Shown here: positions 25,505 through 37,650 of the stretch, in pieces
How the letters are laid out: each line of letters opens with the position of its first letter
Numbering within the stretch: position 1 is the stretch's first letter
NCBI GenBank assembly: GCA_027449125.1
Contig: DAIDME010000027.1
Location: forward strand, 1 to 55,610
Length of the DNA: 55,610 nucleotides
Source: Solirubrobacterales bacterium
GTDB lineage: Bacteria; Actinomycetota; Thermoleophilia; Solirubrobacterales; Solirubrobacteraceae
Direction of reading: 5' to 3'
Program-made: the position numbers and the translations under genes
Notes under the pieces: model-generated
What the model saw: only the letters and a program-made list of their open reading frames with translations
Database searches by the model: none
Told to the model about the DNA's origin: nothing

Positions 25505-26433
25505 TCCCGGAGCCGCTCAACCCCGCGGTCCAGCCGGCATCGACGCCCGAGGGCACGCCGGCGTTTCCCGAGCGGCTGCGGGCCCTGGTCGACGCCTACC
25601 TCGCCGAGCTGCGGTTTGCGACCGAGCCGGCACTGAGCGGGCTGGAGGAAGCGATGCGCTACTCACTGCTCGCCGGCGGCAAGCGCATCCGCCCGGTATT
25701 GGCGCTCGCCACGGCGGCGGCGATCGGGATGGCGCCCGACGAGGTCCTGCCGCTGGCCGCGGCGCTGGAGCTGATCCACACCTACTCGCTGATCCACGAC
25801 GATCTGCCGGCGATGGACGACGACGACATGCGGCGCGGGCGCCCAACCTGCCACGTGGCCTACGGGGAGGATGTCGCGATCCTCGCCGGCGACGGGCTGT
25901 ATGCCGAGGCCTTCGCCCACCTGTTCACAGCACAGCGCGGCGAGCCGGCGAACATCGTCCGCGCAGCCGCGGAGCTGGCCGCCGCGACCGGTGTGGGCGG
26001 CATGGTCGGCGGGCAGTACCTCGATGTGGAGGCCTCCGCGCCAGCGGGCGCGGGAGGCCTGAGAAAGGTCCATGAACTGAAGACCGGGCGGCTGATCCGC
26101 GCCAGCGTGGAGTGCGTGCTGCTGATCGACGGGTCCCAGCCACCGCTGACCTCCTCGTCGCTGTCGAGCTTCGCGGGTGAGATCGGGGTGCTCTTCCAGA
26201 TCGTCGACGACATCCTCGACGTGACCGGCTCGGACGAGACGCTCGGCAAGACCAGCGGCAGCGACGAGCGGCTCGGAAAGCGCACGTACGTGACCGAGTT
26301 CGGGCTGGACGGCGCCCGCGGGCTGGCGCGCCTGGCGCACGACAACGCGACCGCGGCGCTGGCGCGGGCCGCGACCCGCGACCCCTCGCAGCTGCAGCAG
26401 ATCACCGACTTCATCGCGAGGCGCAGCTTCTAA
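25501..26433 (+). CDS. ispA: Polyprenyl (farnesyl/geranylgeranyl) diphosphate synthase
   Basis: Chain-elongating prenyltransferase that condenses isopentenyl diphosphate with allylic diphosphates. The first Asp-rich motif is DDLPAMDDDDMRRG and the second DDILD. GGKRIRP and HTYSLIHDD are the standard flanks. The residues before the first Asp motif (HTYSLIHDD) suit a C15-C20 product, but length specificity cannot be fixed. The start is the GTG in the GTGA overlap, giving 310 aa with a Pro-rich N-terminal stretch of about 20 residues. It lies directly before dxs, as in many genomes. Confidence 0.9.
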   Translation: MIPEPLNPAVQPASTPEGTPAFPERLRALVDAYLAELRFATEPALSGLEEAMRYSLLAGGKRIRPVLALATAAAIGMAPDEVLPLAAALELIHTYSLIHDDLPAMDDDDMRRGRPTCHVAYGEDVAILAGDGLYAEAFAHLFTAQRGEPANIVRAAAELAAATGVGGMVGGQYLDVEASAPAGAGGLRKVHELKTGRLIRASVECVLLIDGSQPPLTSSSLSSFAGEIGVLFQIVDDILDVTGSDETLGKTSGSDERLGKRTYVTEFGLDGARGLARLAHDNATAALARAATRDPSQLQQITDFIARRSF

Positions 26434-26436
26434 GCT
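26431..26436 (+). promoter_or_regulatory. Possible -10 element for dxs overlapping the ispA stop
   Basis: TAAGCT begins with the TAA stop of ispA. It lies 12 bases before ATG 26449, so the RNA would start about 5 bases before that ATG. An in-frame GTG at 26437 directly abuts the hexamer and would be upstream of the start of transcription. Confidence 0.45.
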
Positions 26437-26448
26437 GTGACTTGTCTC

Positions 26449-28395
26449 ATGGAAGCGCTGCTGAGCAAGATCAACAGGCCGCAGGATCTCCACGGGCTCA
26501 CCAACGAGCAGCTGGCCCAGGTCGCGGATGAGCTGCGCCGCTACATCATCGACACGGTCGGGGAGATCGGGGGTCACTTCGGCGCCAACCTCGGCGCGGT
26601 GGAGATCGCCGTGGCGCTGCACTCGCTGCTTGACTCCCCGCGCGACAAGATCCTCTGGGACGTAGGTCACCAGGCCTATCCGCACAAGATCCTCACCGGA
26701 CGCCGCGATCAGCTGCCCACCATCCGCCACTACGAGGGGCTCGCGCCGTTCTGCTCGATCTTCGAGTCCGAGCACGACATCATGGGCGCCGGGCACGCCT
26801 CGACGGCGATCGGCTATGCGGTGGGGCTCAAGGAGGCGATGCGGCGTGGGCACGGCGAGGACGGCAGCGTCGTCGCGGTCGTCGGCGACGGCGCGATGAC
26901 CGGCGGGGTCGCCTTCGAGGCGGTCACGCAGGCGGGCGGGCTCGGTACTCCGATCGTGGTCGTGCTCAACGACAACGGCATGTCCATCGCGCCCAACGTG
27001 GGCGCGCTCTCGAGCTACTTCAACCGCCTGCGGCTCAACCCGAAGCTCTGGCACGTGCGCGAGGACGTGGAGTCGAGCCTGACCAAGCTGCCGGCGTTCG
27101 GGCACACCTTCGAGCGCCTCGGGCCCCACTTCAAGGAGTCGATCAAGGCCTTCTGGGCGCCGGGGCTCTTCTGGGAGGAGCTCGACTGGGCCTACATGGG
27201 CGTGATCGACGGCCACGACGTGCGCGCCGTGCGCCGCGCCGTGAGGGAGGCGCTCGCCGCCGAGCGCCCGGTGGTGGTGCACTGCGCCACCGTCAAGGGC
27301 AAGGGCTTCGCGCCGGCCGAGGACGGCGGCCTGGAGGGCATGGAGCGCTGGCACGCGGCCAAGCCTAAGTCGATCGCGAACGGCGCCCCTGCTCCTGCCG
27401 CCGCCGCGCCCGCTGGCGCGGCGGCCCCCGCCCCGCAGTACACCGCGGTCTTCGGCCAGGCGCTGCTGGCCGAGGCGCGTCGCGACGAGCGCGTGCTGGG
27501 GATCACCGCCGCGATGAACTCGGGCACGGGCCTGAACTTCCTGCAGGACGCGCTGCCGGAGCGCTACTTCGACGTGGGTATCGCCGAACAGCAGGCGGTG
27601 CTTCTGGCCTGCGGGCTGGCGCTGCAGGGCGCGCGGCCGGTGGTGGCGGTCTACTCGACCTTCCTGCAGCGTGGCTACGACCAGATCGTGCACGACGTCT
27701 GCCTGCAGCAGCTGCCGGTCGTCTTTGCGATGGACCGCGCCGGCCTGGTCGGTGACGACGGCCCGACCCACCACGGCGCCTTTGACATCGCCTACCTGCG
27801 CTGCCTGCCGAACATCGTGCTGATGGCCCCCCGCGATGAGGCGATGCTCGTGCACATGCTGCGCACCGCGCTGAGCTACGAGAGCGGGCCGGTGGCGCTG
27901 CGCTACCCGCGGGGCGAGGCGGTTGGCGTGCCGCTGCCCGACGAGCCCCGCGCGATCCCGGTCGGCACCGGCGAGATCCTGCGCGAGGCGCCCGCCGGTG
28001 GGAGCGGGCCGCGGGTGGCGCTGCTCGGCTACGGCACGGGCGTGGGCAAGGCGCTGGCGGCCGCCGAACTGCTGGCGGACCACGGCGTTGCCGTCACGGT
28101 TGCCGACGCGCGCTTCGCCAAGCCGATCGACGCCGGCCTGGCAGCCCAGCTGGCCGCCGAGCACGAGCTGCTGGTGACGGTCGAGGAGGGCGTGCTGAGC
28201 GGCGGCTTCGGCACCGCCGTGTGGGAGACGCTGGCCGAGTCAGGGCCGGTGCCGCGGATCCTCCGCGTCGGGTTGCCGGACCGTTTTGTCACGCACGGGG
28301 CGCCGAAGCTGCTGCACGCCGAGGTCGGCTTCACGCCGGAGCGGATCGCCGAGCGCGTGCTCGCCGCGGTCGGCGAGCGCCACACGCTCGTGTGA
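26449..28395 (+). CDS. dxs: 1-deoxy-D-xylulose-5-phosphate synthase
   Basis: Thiamine-diphosphate enzyme joining pyruvate and glyceraldehyde 3-phosphate, the first step of the MEP isoprenoid pathway. It shows the N-terminal RPQDLHGLTNEQL, GAGHASTAIGYAVG, the ThDP motif GDGAMTGG with LNDNGMSIAPNVG, and the transketolase pyrimidine domain DVGIAEQQAVLLACG. An Ala/Pro linker (about residues 310-330) separates the domains. The length is 648 aa from ATG 26449; GTG 26437 is an alternative 4 codons earlier. Its TGA overlaps the tlyA GTG. Confidence 0.95.
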   Translation: MEALLSKINRPQDLHGLTNEQLAQVADELRRYIIDTVGEIGGHFGANLGAVEIAVALHSLLDSPRDKILWDVGHQAYPHKILTGRRDQLPTIRHYEGLAPFCSIFESEHDIMGAGHASTAIGYAVGLKEAMRRGHGEDGSVVAVVGDGAMTGGVAFEAVTQAGGLGTPIVVVLNDNGMSIAPNVGALSSYFNRLRLNPKLWHVREDVESSLTKLPAFGHTFERLGPHFKESIKAFWAPGLFWEELDWAYMGVIDGHDVRAVRRAVREALAAERPVVVHCATVKGKGFAPAEDGGLEGMERWHAAKPKSIANGAPAPAAAAPAGAAAPAPQYTAVFGQALLAEARRDERVLGITAAMNSGTGLNFLQDALPERYFDVGIAEQQAVLLACGLALQGARPVVAVYSTFLQRGYDQIVHDVCLQQLPVVFAMDRAGLVGDDGPTHHGAFDIAYLRCLPNIVLMAPRDEAMLVHMLRTALSYESGPVALRYPRGEAVGVPLPDEPRAIPVGTGEILREAPAGGSGPRVALLGYGTGVGKALAAAELLADHGVAVTVADARFAKPIDAGLAAQLAAEHELLVTVEEGVLSGGFGTAVWETLAESGPVPRILRVGLPDRFVTHGAPKLLHAEVGFTPERIAERVLAAVGERHTLV

Positions 28396-29225
28396 AGGCT
28401 GCCGCTCCGCACTTGAGCTCACCGAAGCGTCGCCTGGACGTAGTTCTCGCCGAGCGCGGCCTCTACGAGTCGCGGGCGCGGGCCGCGGCCGCGGTCCTGG
28501 CCGGGGAGGTGCTGCTCGGGGCCGGTCGCGAGCGGGCCGTCAAGCCCGGCGCGAGCGTCTCCCCAGATGTCGTGGTGGCGCTGGCCGAGCGGCCCCGTTA
28601 CGTCTCGCGCGGCGGCGTCAAGCTGGCCAACGCGCTGGCGCGTTTCGGGATCGACGTGCGCGGCGCCCTGGCGCTCGATGTGGGCGCGTCGACCGGCGGC
28701 TTCAGTGACTGTCTGCTGCAGCACGGGGCTGCGCGTGTGGTGGCGCTGGACGTCGCCTACGGGGAGCTCCACTGGAAGCTGCGCGAAGACCCGCGCGTGA
28801 CCGTGATCGAGCGCTGCAACGCGCGCATGCTGGAGCCGTCGCTGCTGCCGTACGCTCCGGGACTGATGGTCATGGACCTCTCGTTCATCTCGCTCAGCAA
28901 GGTGCTGCCGGCGGTGCTCGCCTGCGCCGCCCCCAGCTTCGACTGCCTGGCGATGGTCAAGCCGCAGTTCGAGGTCGGGCGTGAGCGGGTCGGCAAGGGT
29001 GGGGTCGTCCGTGACCCGGAGCTGCGGCGGGCGGCGCTGGTCGAGGTCGGCGCCTGCGCGCGCGCGCTGGGAGCGGAGGTACTCGGCTACGCAAGCTCGG
29101 GCCTGCCGGGCCCGAAGGGAAACCGCGAGAGCTTCGTCTGGCTCGCCGAGCGTGGACGGCCGGGCGCGCTGGATGCGCTCGAGCAGGCGGCCCGCGACGC
29201 CGAGCCCGACGTGGAGGAACGGTGA
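28392..29225 (+). CDS. tlyA: TlyA-type rRNA 2'-O-methyltransferase
   Basis: In mycobacteria TlyA methylates 16S C1409 and 23S C1920 and governs capreomycin sensitivity. An S4 RNA-binding domain (RLDVVLAERGLYESRARA to LAERPRYVSRGG) is followed by an FtsJ methyltransferase domain with the SAM motif DVGASTGGFSDCLL. Catalytic-type residues occur in RGGVKL, MDLSFISL and MVKPQFEVG. The length is 277 aa. GTGA overlaps on both sides (with dxs and nadK) suggest coupled translation. Confidence 0.93.
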   Translation: MKAAAPHLSSPKRRLDVVLAERGLYESRARAAAAVLAGEVLLGAGRERAVKPGASVSPDVVVALAERPRYVSRGGVKLANALARFGIDVRGALALDVGASTGGFSDCLLQHGAARVVALDVAYGELHWKLREDPRVTVIERCNARMLEPSLLPYAPGLMVMDLSFISLSKVLPAVLACAAPSFDCLAMVKPQFEVGRERVGKGGVVRDPELRRAALVEVGACARALGAEVLGYASSGLPGPKGNRESFVWLAERGRPGALDALEQAARDAEPDVEER

Positions 29226-30073
29226 GTGACGTGGTTGCGGCGGTGCTCACCCACAACCGGGCGGCGGAGACCGACGCTGCCGTGCACGAGCTGATCGGAG
29301 TCGCGAGCCAGGCCGGTGCGCGGCTGCTGTTCGACGTCGATGAGGCCCGCAAGCACCGGCTCGCGGACGGCGGGCCGGTCACCTGCGTGCAGGTGGCCCC
29401 ACCTGACGTGGACTTCTGCTTCGCGCTGGGCGGTGACGGCACGATCCTGCGCGCGCTGCGCCACTACGCCGGTAGCGGTGTGCCGGTCTTCGGAGTCAAC
29501 TTCGGTGAGGTGGGATTCCTGGCGACCGTCGAGCCGGAGCAGGCGCGCGAAGCGTTCGAGCGCGCGCTGGCCGGACAGTTTGACGTCCTCTCGCTGCCCG
29601 GCATCGCGGTCGAGCTGGACGCCGGCACGTGGATGGCGATAAACGACGTGTCGGTGGAGCGCCAGCACGGCCAGCGGGTCGCCACGCTCGCCTATACGGT
29701 AGGGACCGACGAGGTCGGCAGCGTACGCTGTGACGGCCTGGTGGTGGCGACGCCGGCCGGGTCCACGGGCTACAACCTGGCCAACGGCGGACCTGTGATG
29801 GCCTGGGGGGTCGAGGGGATGGTGGTGTCGTTCATCGCGCCGCACTCCCTGACCGCGCGCGCCCTGGTGGTTGCGCCGGCGGACACGCTGGTGATTGAGA
29901 ATCGCTCGGCCGACGAGGCGCTCGACGTCGTCGTGGACGGCAGGCCGGTGGCTGCGCTGGCGGCCGGCTGCGGCATCCAGATCCGCTTCGTGGGCGATCA
30001 GGCGCTGCTCGCGCAGCTGGAGGGGGTCAGCTTCTACGGCCGGTTGCACGAGAAGTTCGGGCGCCTGCGCTGA
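29222..30073 (+). CDS. nadK: NAD kinase
   Basis: Phosphorylates NAD to NADP using ATP or polyphosphate. The signature ALGGDGTILRALRHY is near residues 62-76, GVNFGEVGFL follows, and the second block is TPAGSTGYNLANGGP. The length is 283 aa. The GTG start overlaps the tlyA stop. tlyA-nadK-recN is a widely conserved trio. Confidence 0.95.
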   Translation: MSDVVAAVLTHNRAAETDAAVHELIGVASQAGARLLFDVDEARKHRLADGGPVTCVQVAPPDVDFCFALGGDGTILRALRHYAGSGVPVFGVNFGEVGFLATVEPEQAREAFERALAGQFDVLSLPGIAVELDAGTWMAINDVSVERQHGQRVATLAYTVGTDEVGSVRCDGLVVATPAGSTGYNLANGGPVMAWGVEGMVVSFIAPHSLTARALVVAPADTLVIENRSADEALDVVVDGRPVAALAAGCGIQIRFVGDQALLAQLEGVSFYGRLHEKFGRLR

Positions 30074-30124
30074 GCTCTCTGGCAGACGAACGCCTGTTCG
30101 CCGGCTTCCGTCCGCCGGTGGGCG

Positions 30125-30130
30125 TAGAAA
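30125..30130 (+). promoter_or_regulatory. Weak -10-like element before recN
   Basis: TAGAAA (followed by T) lies 7 bases before the GTG at 30138. It deviates from TANNNT at the last base, so it is less certain than its counterparts. Confidence 0.35.
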
Positions 30131-30137
30131 TAGCCGC

Positions 30138-31865
30138 GTGCTGTCTGAGATCCGGGTCGAGAACCTGCTGCTGATGGAGCGGGCGGAGCTGCGGCTCGCC
30201 CCAGGGCTGAACGTGCTGACCGGCGAGACCGGTGCCGGCAAGACGCTGCTCGCACACGCCCTGGACCTCTTGCTGGGAGGCAAGGCACGCGCCGGGATAG
30301 TCCGGGAGGGCGCGAGCGAGGCATACGTGGAGGGCGCGTTCGAGCTGCCGGACTGGCTGCGCGTCGGCCGGGATGCGCTGCTGCCGGCCGACGCGCAGGA
30401 GCTGGTGCTGGCTCGCCGGGTCTGGCCGGATGGCCGCACGCGCGCCTACGTCTGCGGCCGGGCGGCGACCGTGGGCGACCTGCGGGAGCTCGGCAGCCGG
30501 CTGCTGTCCTTCTACGGCCAGCACGAGCATCGACGGCTGATGCTGGCCACGGCGCAGCTGGACGTGCTCGACTCGTTCTGTGGCGGCGCACAGGCGCAGC
30601 GGCGGGCGCGGATGCTCGAGCTGCATGGGCGCGTGCGCGAGCTGGAGGTCCAGCTCGGAGAGCTCGAGGCGCAGATCGGTGCACGGGAGCGTGAGCTCGA
30701 CCTGGTCTGCTTCGAGCTGCGCGAGATCGAACAGGTCGATCCGAGCGAGGAGGAGGAGCGGGAGCTTCTGCGCGAGCGCGAGCGGCTGCGTCACGGGGAG
30801 GCGCTCCGGCGCGGTGTGGCGGTGGCAGCGCAGGCGCTCTCCGGCGATGAGGGGATGGGCGCGTCGGGTCTGCTAAGCCGTGCCGCGACCGAGGCCGAGG
30901 CTGCCGCTGCGCTGGATGCCTCGCTGGAGCCGCTGGCGCAGCGTCTCGCGGCGCTGCGCTACGAGGCCGAGGACGCAGCGCTGGAGCTGCGCAGCTACCT
31001 CGAGGGTCTGGAAGCCGAGCCGGGCAGGCTGGAGCTCGTCGAGGAGCGTCTGGGAGCGTTCGCCCGCCTGGCGCGCAAGCACGGCGGCGGTATCCCCGAG
31101 GTGCTTGCGCACGCCGAGCGCTGCCGCGCCCGCCGGGAGCAGCTCGAGGGAGCTGAGAGCGCCTGCGCGTCGCTCGAGGCCGAGCTCGAGCAGGCGCGGG
31201 CGGCGCGCGAGGAGGTCGGTGAGGAGCTGTCGGCGGCGCGCGCTGAGGCGGCGCCGCGGCTGGCCGCTGCGGTGCTGGAGCGGCTGGCTGAGCTGGCGAT
31301 GCCCGAGGCGCGCTTCGAGGTGGCGCTCGGCGTGCGTGAGGATGGCTACGGCGCGCGCGGACGCGACAGCGTCGAGTTTCTGATCGCGCCGAACCCCGGC
31401 CTGCCCTGCGGGGCGTTGCGGGAGATCGCCTCCGGCGGCGAGCTCTCGCGCGTGATGCTGGCGCTGCTCAGCGCCGCGCACGCGACCGAGCGCGGCGAGG
31501 GCGGCGACGGCCGCGAGGGTGATGGGCGTGGTGCGGGCGGTGGGGGCGATGGGCGCGGCGCGATGCTCGTCTTCGACGAGGTTGACGCCGGCATCGGCGG
31601 GCACACCGCGCGTGCCGTCGGGCAGCACCTGCACGAGCTGGCACGGGGCCGGCAGATCCTCTGCATCACGCACCTGCCGCAGGTTGCGGCGCTGGGTGAC
31701 CGGCACTTCACGATCGTCAAGGATGGCTCCAGGTCCCCGGCGCTGACGACCGTCGCCCAGCTCGAAGGCGAGGCCGTGGTCGGCGAGCTCGTGCGTATGT
31801 TGGGGGCGGACGGAGACGACCAGGCGGCGCACGGGCATGCGCGCGAGCTGCTGCGGGTCGCCTAG
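30138..31865 (+). CDS. recN: DNA repair protein RecN
   Basis: SMC-like ATPase active early in double-strand break repair. The start GTG gives MLSEIRVENLLLMERAEL. Walker A GETGAGKTLLAHALD is near residues 29-43, then YGQHEHRRL, two coiled-coil arms, signature IASGGELSRVMLALLSAAH, and Walker B MLVFDEVDAGIGGHTA. The length is 575 aa. Between signature and Walker B there is a Gly/Asp/Arg-rich low-complexity insertion of about 20 residues (bases about 31490-31560) that most RecN lack. The longer open frame upstream overlaps nadK and is not coding. Confidence 0.94.
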   Translation: MLSEIRVENLLLMERAELRLAPGLNVLTGETGAGKTLLAHALDLLLGGKARAGIVREGASEAYVEGAFELPDWLRVGRDALLPADAQELVLARRVWPDGRTRAYVCGRAATVGDLRELGSRLLSFYGQHEHRRLMLATAQLDVLDSFCGGAQAQRRARMLELHGRVRELEVQLGELEAQIGARERELDLVCFELREIEQVDPSEEEERELLRERERLRHGEALRRGVAVAAQALSGDEGMGASGLLSRAATEAEAAAALDASLEPLAQRLAALRYEAEDAALELRSYLEGLEAEPGRLELVEERLGAFARLARKHGGGIPEVLAHAERCRARREQLEGAESACASLEAELEQARAAREEVGEELSAARAEAAPRLAAAVLERLAELAMPEARFEVALGVREDGYGARGRDSVEFLIAPNPGLPCGALREIASGGELSRVMLALLSAAHATERGEGGDGREGDGRGAGGGGDGRGAMLVFDEVDAGIGGHTARAVGQHLHELARGRQILCITHLPQVAALGDRHFTIVKDGSRSPALTTVAQLEGEAVVGELVRMLGADGDDQAAHGHARELLRVA

Positions 31866-31891
31866 TGACCTGCGCGTGCGACGCGCGCCGC

Positions 31892-34899
<3,008 letters not shown>

Positions 34900-34903
<4 letters not shown>

Positions 34904-35436
34904 GCGCATTCGAGGTTCGGTCAGAGAATGTCGAGTGGCGCGGACGCCTGCTTGCCGCCGGCAGCGAGACCTACCGCTACAGCGACGGTCAGCAGAACAC
35001 CTTCGACAAGGTCTGGCACCCAGGCGCGGTCGCGATCGTCGCCTACGACCAGTCACAGGTCTGGCTGGTGCGTCAGCCGCGCGAGGCGGCCAGGCTGCAG
35101 GCGTCGCTCGAGATACCCGCGGGCAAGCGTGACCGTGCCGGTGAGCCGCTGCTGGAACTGGCCGCACGCGAGCTGGCGGAGGAGGTCGGAAAGCAGGCCG
35201 CCGAGTGGCGGCAGCTGCTGGCTTTCGTGCCCTCGCCCGGGTTCTGCGACGAAGAGGTGACGATCTTCGCCGCCACCGGATTGGCCGCGGCGGACGGCGG
35301 GCCCGCGCCGGAGCCGGACGAGCACATCGAGATCGTGCCGTGGCCGCTGTCGGACCTCGGCCGCGCGATCGCAGCCACCACCGACGCCAAGACGCTGATC
35401 GGTCTGATGTGGCTCGAGCGCGAGCTCGGGCGCTGA
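34900..35436 (+). CDS. NUDIX hydrolase, ADP-ribose pyrophosphatase type
   Basis: Likely hydrolyses ADP-ribose or a related nucleoside diphosphate sugar. The NUDIX box spans PAGKRDRAGEPLLELAA and RELAEEVG. There is one extra residue in the loop between the first Gly and the Glu, as also occurs in actinobacterial ADP-ribose pyrophosphatases. The length is 178 aa. The GTG start overlaps the peptidase stop (GTGA). It is next to xerD, a frequent neighbour. Confidence 0.9.
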
Positions 35437-35489
35437 GTCACGCTTGGCCTGCGAGGCAGGAGGCAGCCGCGTGGCGCCGAATTTCAGCG

Positions 35490-36440
35490 ATGATGCCCGC
35501 CGCCATCGCCTCAGGACCAGCTGAACGTTTGAGCGAGCTGACAGTCGACTTTCTCGCCTACCTCGAGCTGGAGCGCGGTCTGGCCCGCAACACCGCTCAG
35601 GCCTACCGATCGGACCTGGCGCAGCTCGGCAGCTTCCTCGAGCGCGAGCGAGTGGATGCGCTGAGCGTGGACGGACCGCTGCTCGCACGCTTCATCACCG
35701 AGCTCGCCGGCGGTACGGATGGCCGGCCGCCCGCAGCCGCTGCGACGCTCCAGCGCAAGATCGCCTGCCTGCGCTCCTTCTACCGGCACCTCCGTCGTGA
35801 GGGTCTGATCAACAGTGACCCGGCCGCCGAGCTGAAGCCGCCGCGCTCAAAGGTCAAGCTGCCGAGGGTGCTGAGCCGCGACCAGGTCAACCTGCTGCTC
35901 GCGCAGCCCGTCGGCGACAGCCCCGGCTCGCAGCGCGACCGGGCGCTGCTGGAGACGATGTACGCGTGCGGCCTGCGCGCATCGGAGGCGATCACGCTCG
36001 CGCTGCCCGAGCTGGACCTGCGGGCGGGTCTGCTGATCGCCCGTGGCAAGGGCTCCAAGGAGCGGCTGGTGCCGGTTGGCAGGAGCGCGCTCCAGGCGCT
36101 CGAGCGCTACCTGGAGCAGGGGCGGCCGGCGTTGGTCGGGCTCCGCGACGAGCCGCACGTGTTCGTCAACCTGCGCGGCAAGCCGCTGTCACGCCAGGGG
36201 CTCTACAAGATCGTGCAGCGCAACGCTCGCAGCGCTGGCCTGGACGCCAGCATGAGCCCGCACACGCTGCGCCACACCTTCGCCACGCACCTGCTCGCCG
36301 GTGGCTGTGACCTGCGCTCGCTGCAGGAGATGCTCGGCCACGCCGACATCGGCACGACGCAGATCTACACGCATCTGACAAACGAGCGGCTGCGTGACGT
36401 CTACCACGACGCGCACCCGCGCGCCAAGCTCGAGCGCTGA
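35490..36440 (+). CDS. xerD: Tyrosine recombinase, XerD type
   Basis: Partner of XerC in dimer resolution at dif. The N-terminal domain contains LELERGLARNTAQAYRSDL. Catalytic motifs are Arg in CGLRASEAITL, Lys in RGKGSKERLVPV, HTLRHTFATHLLAGG, and GHADIGTTQIYTH with the Tyr nucleophile. The length is 316 aa from ATG 35490, the first of two adjacent ATGs. The open frame continues upstream into the NUDIX gene but is not coding there. No clear ribosome site precedes the start. Confidence 0.9.
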   Translation: MMPAAIASGPAERLSELTVDFLAYLELERGLARNTAQAYRSDLAQLGSFLERERVDALSVDGPLLARFITELAGGTDGRPPAAAATLQRKIACLRSFYRHLRREGLINSDPAAELKPPRSKVKLPRVLSRDQVNLLLAQPVGDSPGSQRDRALLETMYACGLRASEAITLALPELDLRAGLLIARGKGSKERLVPVGRSALQALERYLEQGRPALVGLRDEPHVFVNLRGKPLSRQGLYKIVQRNARSAGLDASMSPHTLRHTFATHLLAGGCDLRSLQEMLGHADIGTTQIYTHLTNERLRDVYHDAHPRAKLER

Positions 36441-36463
36441 GCGGTGACGGCAGGGCCGCGACG

Positions 36464-36469
36464 TATGAT
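36464..36469 (+). promoter_or_regulatory. -10 element for mutM, leaderless type
   Basis: TATGAT lies 8 bases before the ATG at 36478. The gap (CGTCGGGG) could double as a weak ribosome site. Confidence 0.6.
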
Positions 36470-36477
36470 CGTCGGGG

Positions 36478-37347
36478 ATGCCCGAGCTGCCGGAGGTTGA
36501 GACGATCAGGCGTCAGCTGGCGCCTCACGTTGAGGGCCGGCGCCTGGAGAGCGTTGAGATCCGTGACGTGCGCTGGCCACAGGGAACCTCGCCGGAGGCG
36601 CTCGCCGCCCAGCTGACAGGCGCGCGCGTAGAACGACTGGGGCGCCTCGGCAAGTACCTGATCTGGGAGCTGGACGGCGACCGTCACCTGCTCGTGCACC
36701 TGCGTATGACAGGCGCACTGCTGGTGGACGCCACGCCCGAGCCGGCTCACACCCGGGCGCTGATCGCGCTCGACGACGGCCACACGCTGACCTACGTGGA
36801 CCCGCGGCGCTTCGGGACCGCGCAGCTGATCGCCTCCGGCCGGGAGCGCGACGCCTTTCTGTCGGCGCGGCTGGGCGCCGAGCCGTTCAGCGAACAGTTC
36901 ACGCCCGTATACCTTCGCGCCCAGGCGCGCGGGCGCAGCGCGCCGGTCAAGTCCTTCATCTTGGACCAGCGTCGCATCGCCGGGGTCGGGAACATCTACG
37001 CCGACGAGGCGCTGCACCGCGCCGGTGTGCATCCGCTGCGGCCCGCCGGCAGCCTGTCACTGGCGCAGTGGACGACGCTCAAGCGCACGATTGAGCAGGC
37101 GCTGGCCGCCGGGATCGACGCCAAGGGTGCATCGATCGATGACTTCCGCCACATCGACGGCGCCCGCGGCAGCTTTCAGGACAGCTTCCTGGTGCACACG
37201 CGCGCTGGCGCGCCCTGTCCAGGTTGCGGCACGCCGATCCGCAAGCTGGTGGTTGGCGGCCGCGGCACCTACGTGTGCGAGCGCTGCCAGCCGCGCCCGC
37301 GCCGGCGGGCTCGGCGAGCCCGCCCGGCCGGTGGCTCAGGCCGCTAG
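36478..37347 (+). CDS. mutM: Formamidopyrimidine-DNA glycosylase
   Basis: Excises 8-oxoguanine and ring-opened purines and cleaves the abasic site. The catalytic N-terminus MPELPEVETIRRQL (Pro after Met is the nucleophile), the Lys in RLGKYLIWEL, the helix-two-turn-helix (RRIAGVGNIYADEALHRA) and the C-terminal zinc finger CPGCGTPIRKLVVGG with CERC are all intact. The length is 289 aa with a short basic tail. It runs 12 bases into the end of the convergent glutaredoxin gene. Confidence 0.96.
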   Translation: MPELPEVETIRRQLAPHVEGRRLESVEIRDVRWPQGTSPEALAAQLTGARVERLGRLGKYLIWELDGDRHLLVHLRMTGALLVDATPEPAHTRALIALDDGHTLTYVDPRRFGTAQLIASGRERDAFLSARLGAEPFSEQFTPVYLRAQARGRSAPVKSFILDQRRIAGVGNIYADEALHRAGVHPLRPAGSLSLAQWTTLKRTIEQALAAGIDAKGASIDDFRHIDGARGSFQDSFLVHTRAGAPCPGCGTPIRKLVVGGRGTYVCERCQPRPRRRARRARPAGGSGR

Positions 37348-37590
37348 CAGCCCCGGCAGGCGGCCGGCGCGATCCGCCGCCAGCAGCTGGTCAAAGCCAC
37401 CGATCGGCGCGCCGTCGATCAAGATCTGGGGAAACGTGCTCATGCCCGTCAGGTCCCGCAGCATCTTGCGCGCGTCCGGGTCGCGTGCGAGATTGATCTC
37501 CTCATACTCGACGCCTCGCTTACGCAGGAGCGCCTTGGCGCTGCTGCAGTAGGGGCACATATCGGTGGTGTAGACGGTGACTGGCTTCAT
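37336..37590 (-). CDS. Glutaredoxin, GrxC type
   Basis: Small dithiol oxidoreductase. The 84 aa protein has redox motif MCPYCSSAK (CPYC), cis-Pro loop TFPQILIDG and the Gly-Gly-Phe-Asp stretch GGFDQLL. The long open frame upstream is antisense to recO. The ATG at 37590 is 10 bases after a TATCCT hexamer on the same strand. It converges with mutM and diverges from recO. Whether the host uses glutathione or mycothiol cannot be seen. Confidence 0.92.
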   Translation of the reverse strand: MKPVTVYTTDMCPYCSSAKALLRKRGVEYEEINLARDPDARKMLRDLTGMSTFPQILIDGAPIGGFDQLLAADRAGRLPGLLAA

Positions 37591-37600
37591 GACTTCAAAA

Positions 37601-37606
37601 AGGATA
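37601..37606 (-). promoter_or_regulatory. -10 element for the glutaredoxin gene
   Basis: On the minus strand TATCCT precedes the ATG by 10 bases (TTTTGAAGTC), with no ribosome site. Confidence 0.5.
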
Positions 37607-37650
37607 GCGGTCGTGGCGGGAGGCTTCGCGTCACTGGGGGGAAGCGTCGC

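Noticed and set aside
35205-35489. N-terminal extension of xerD over the NUDIX gene
   Set aside because: Shadow of the NUDIX coding sequence; the extra residues do not resemble a recombinase.
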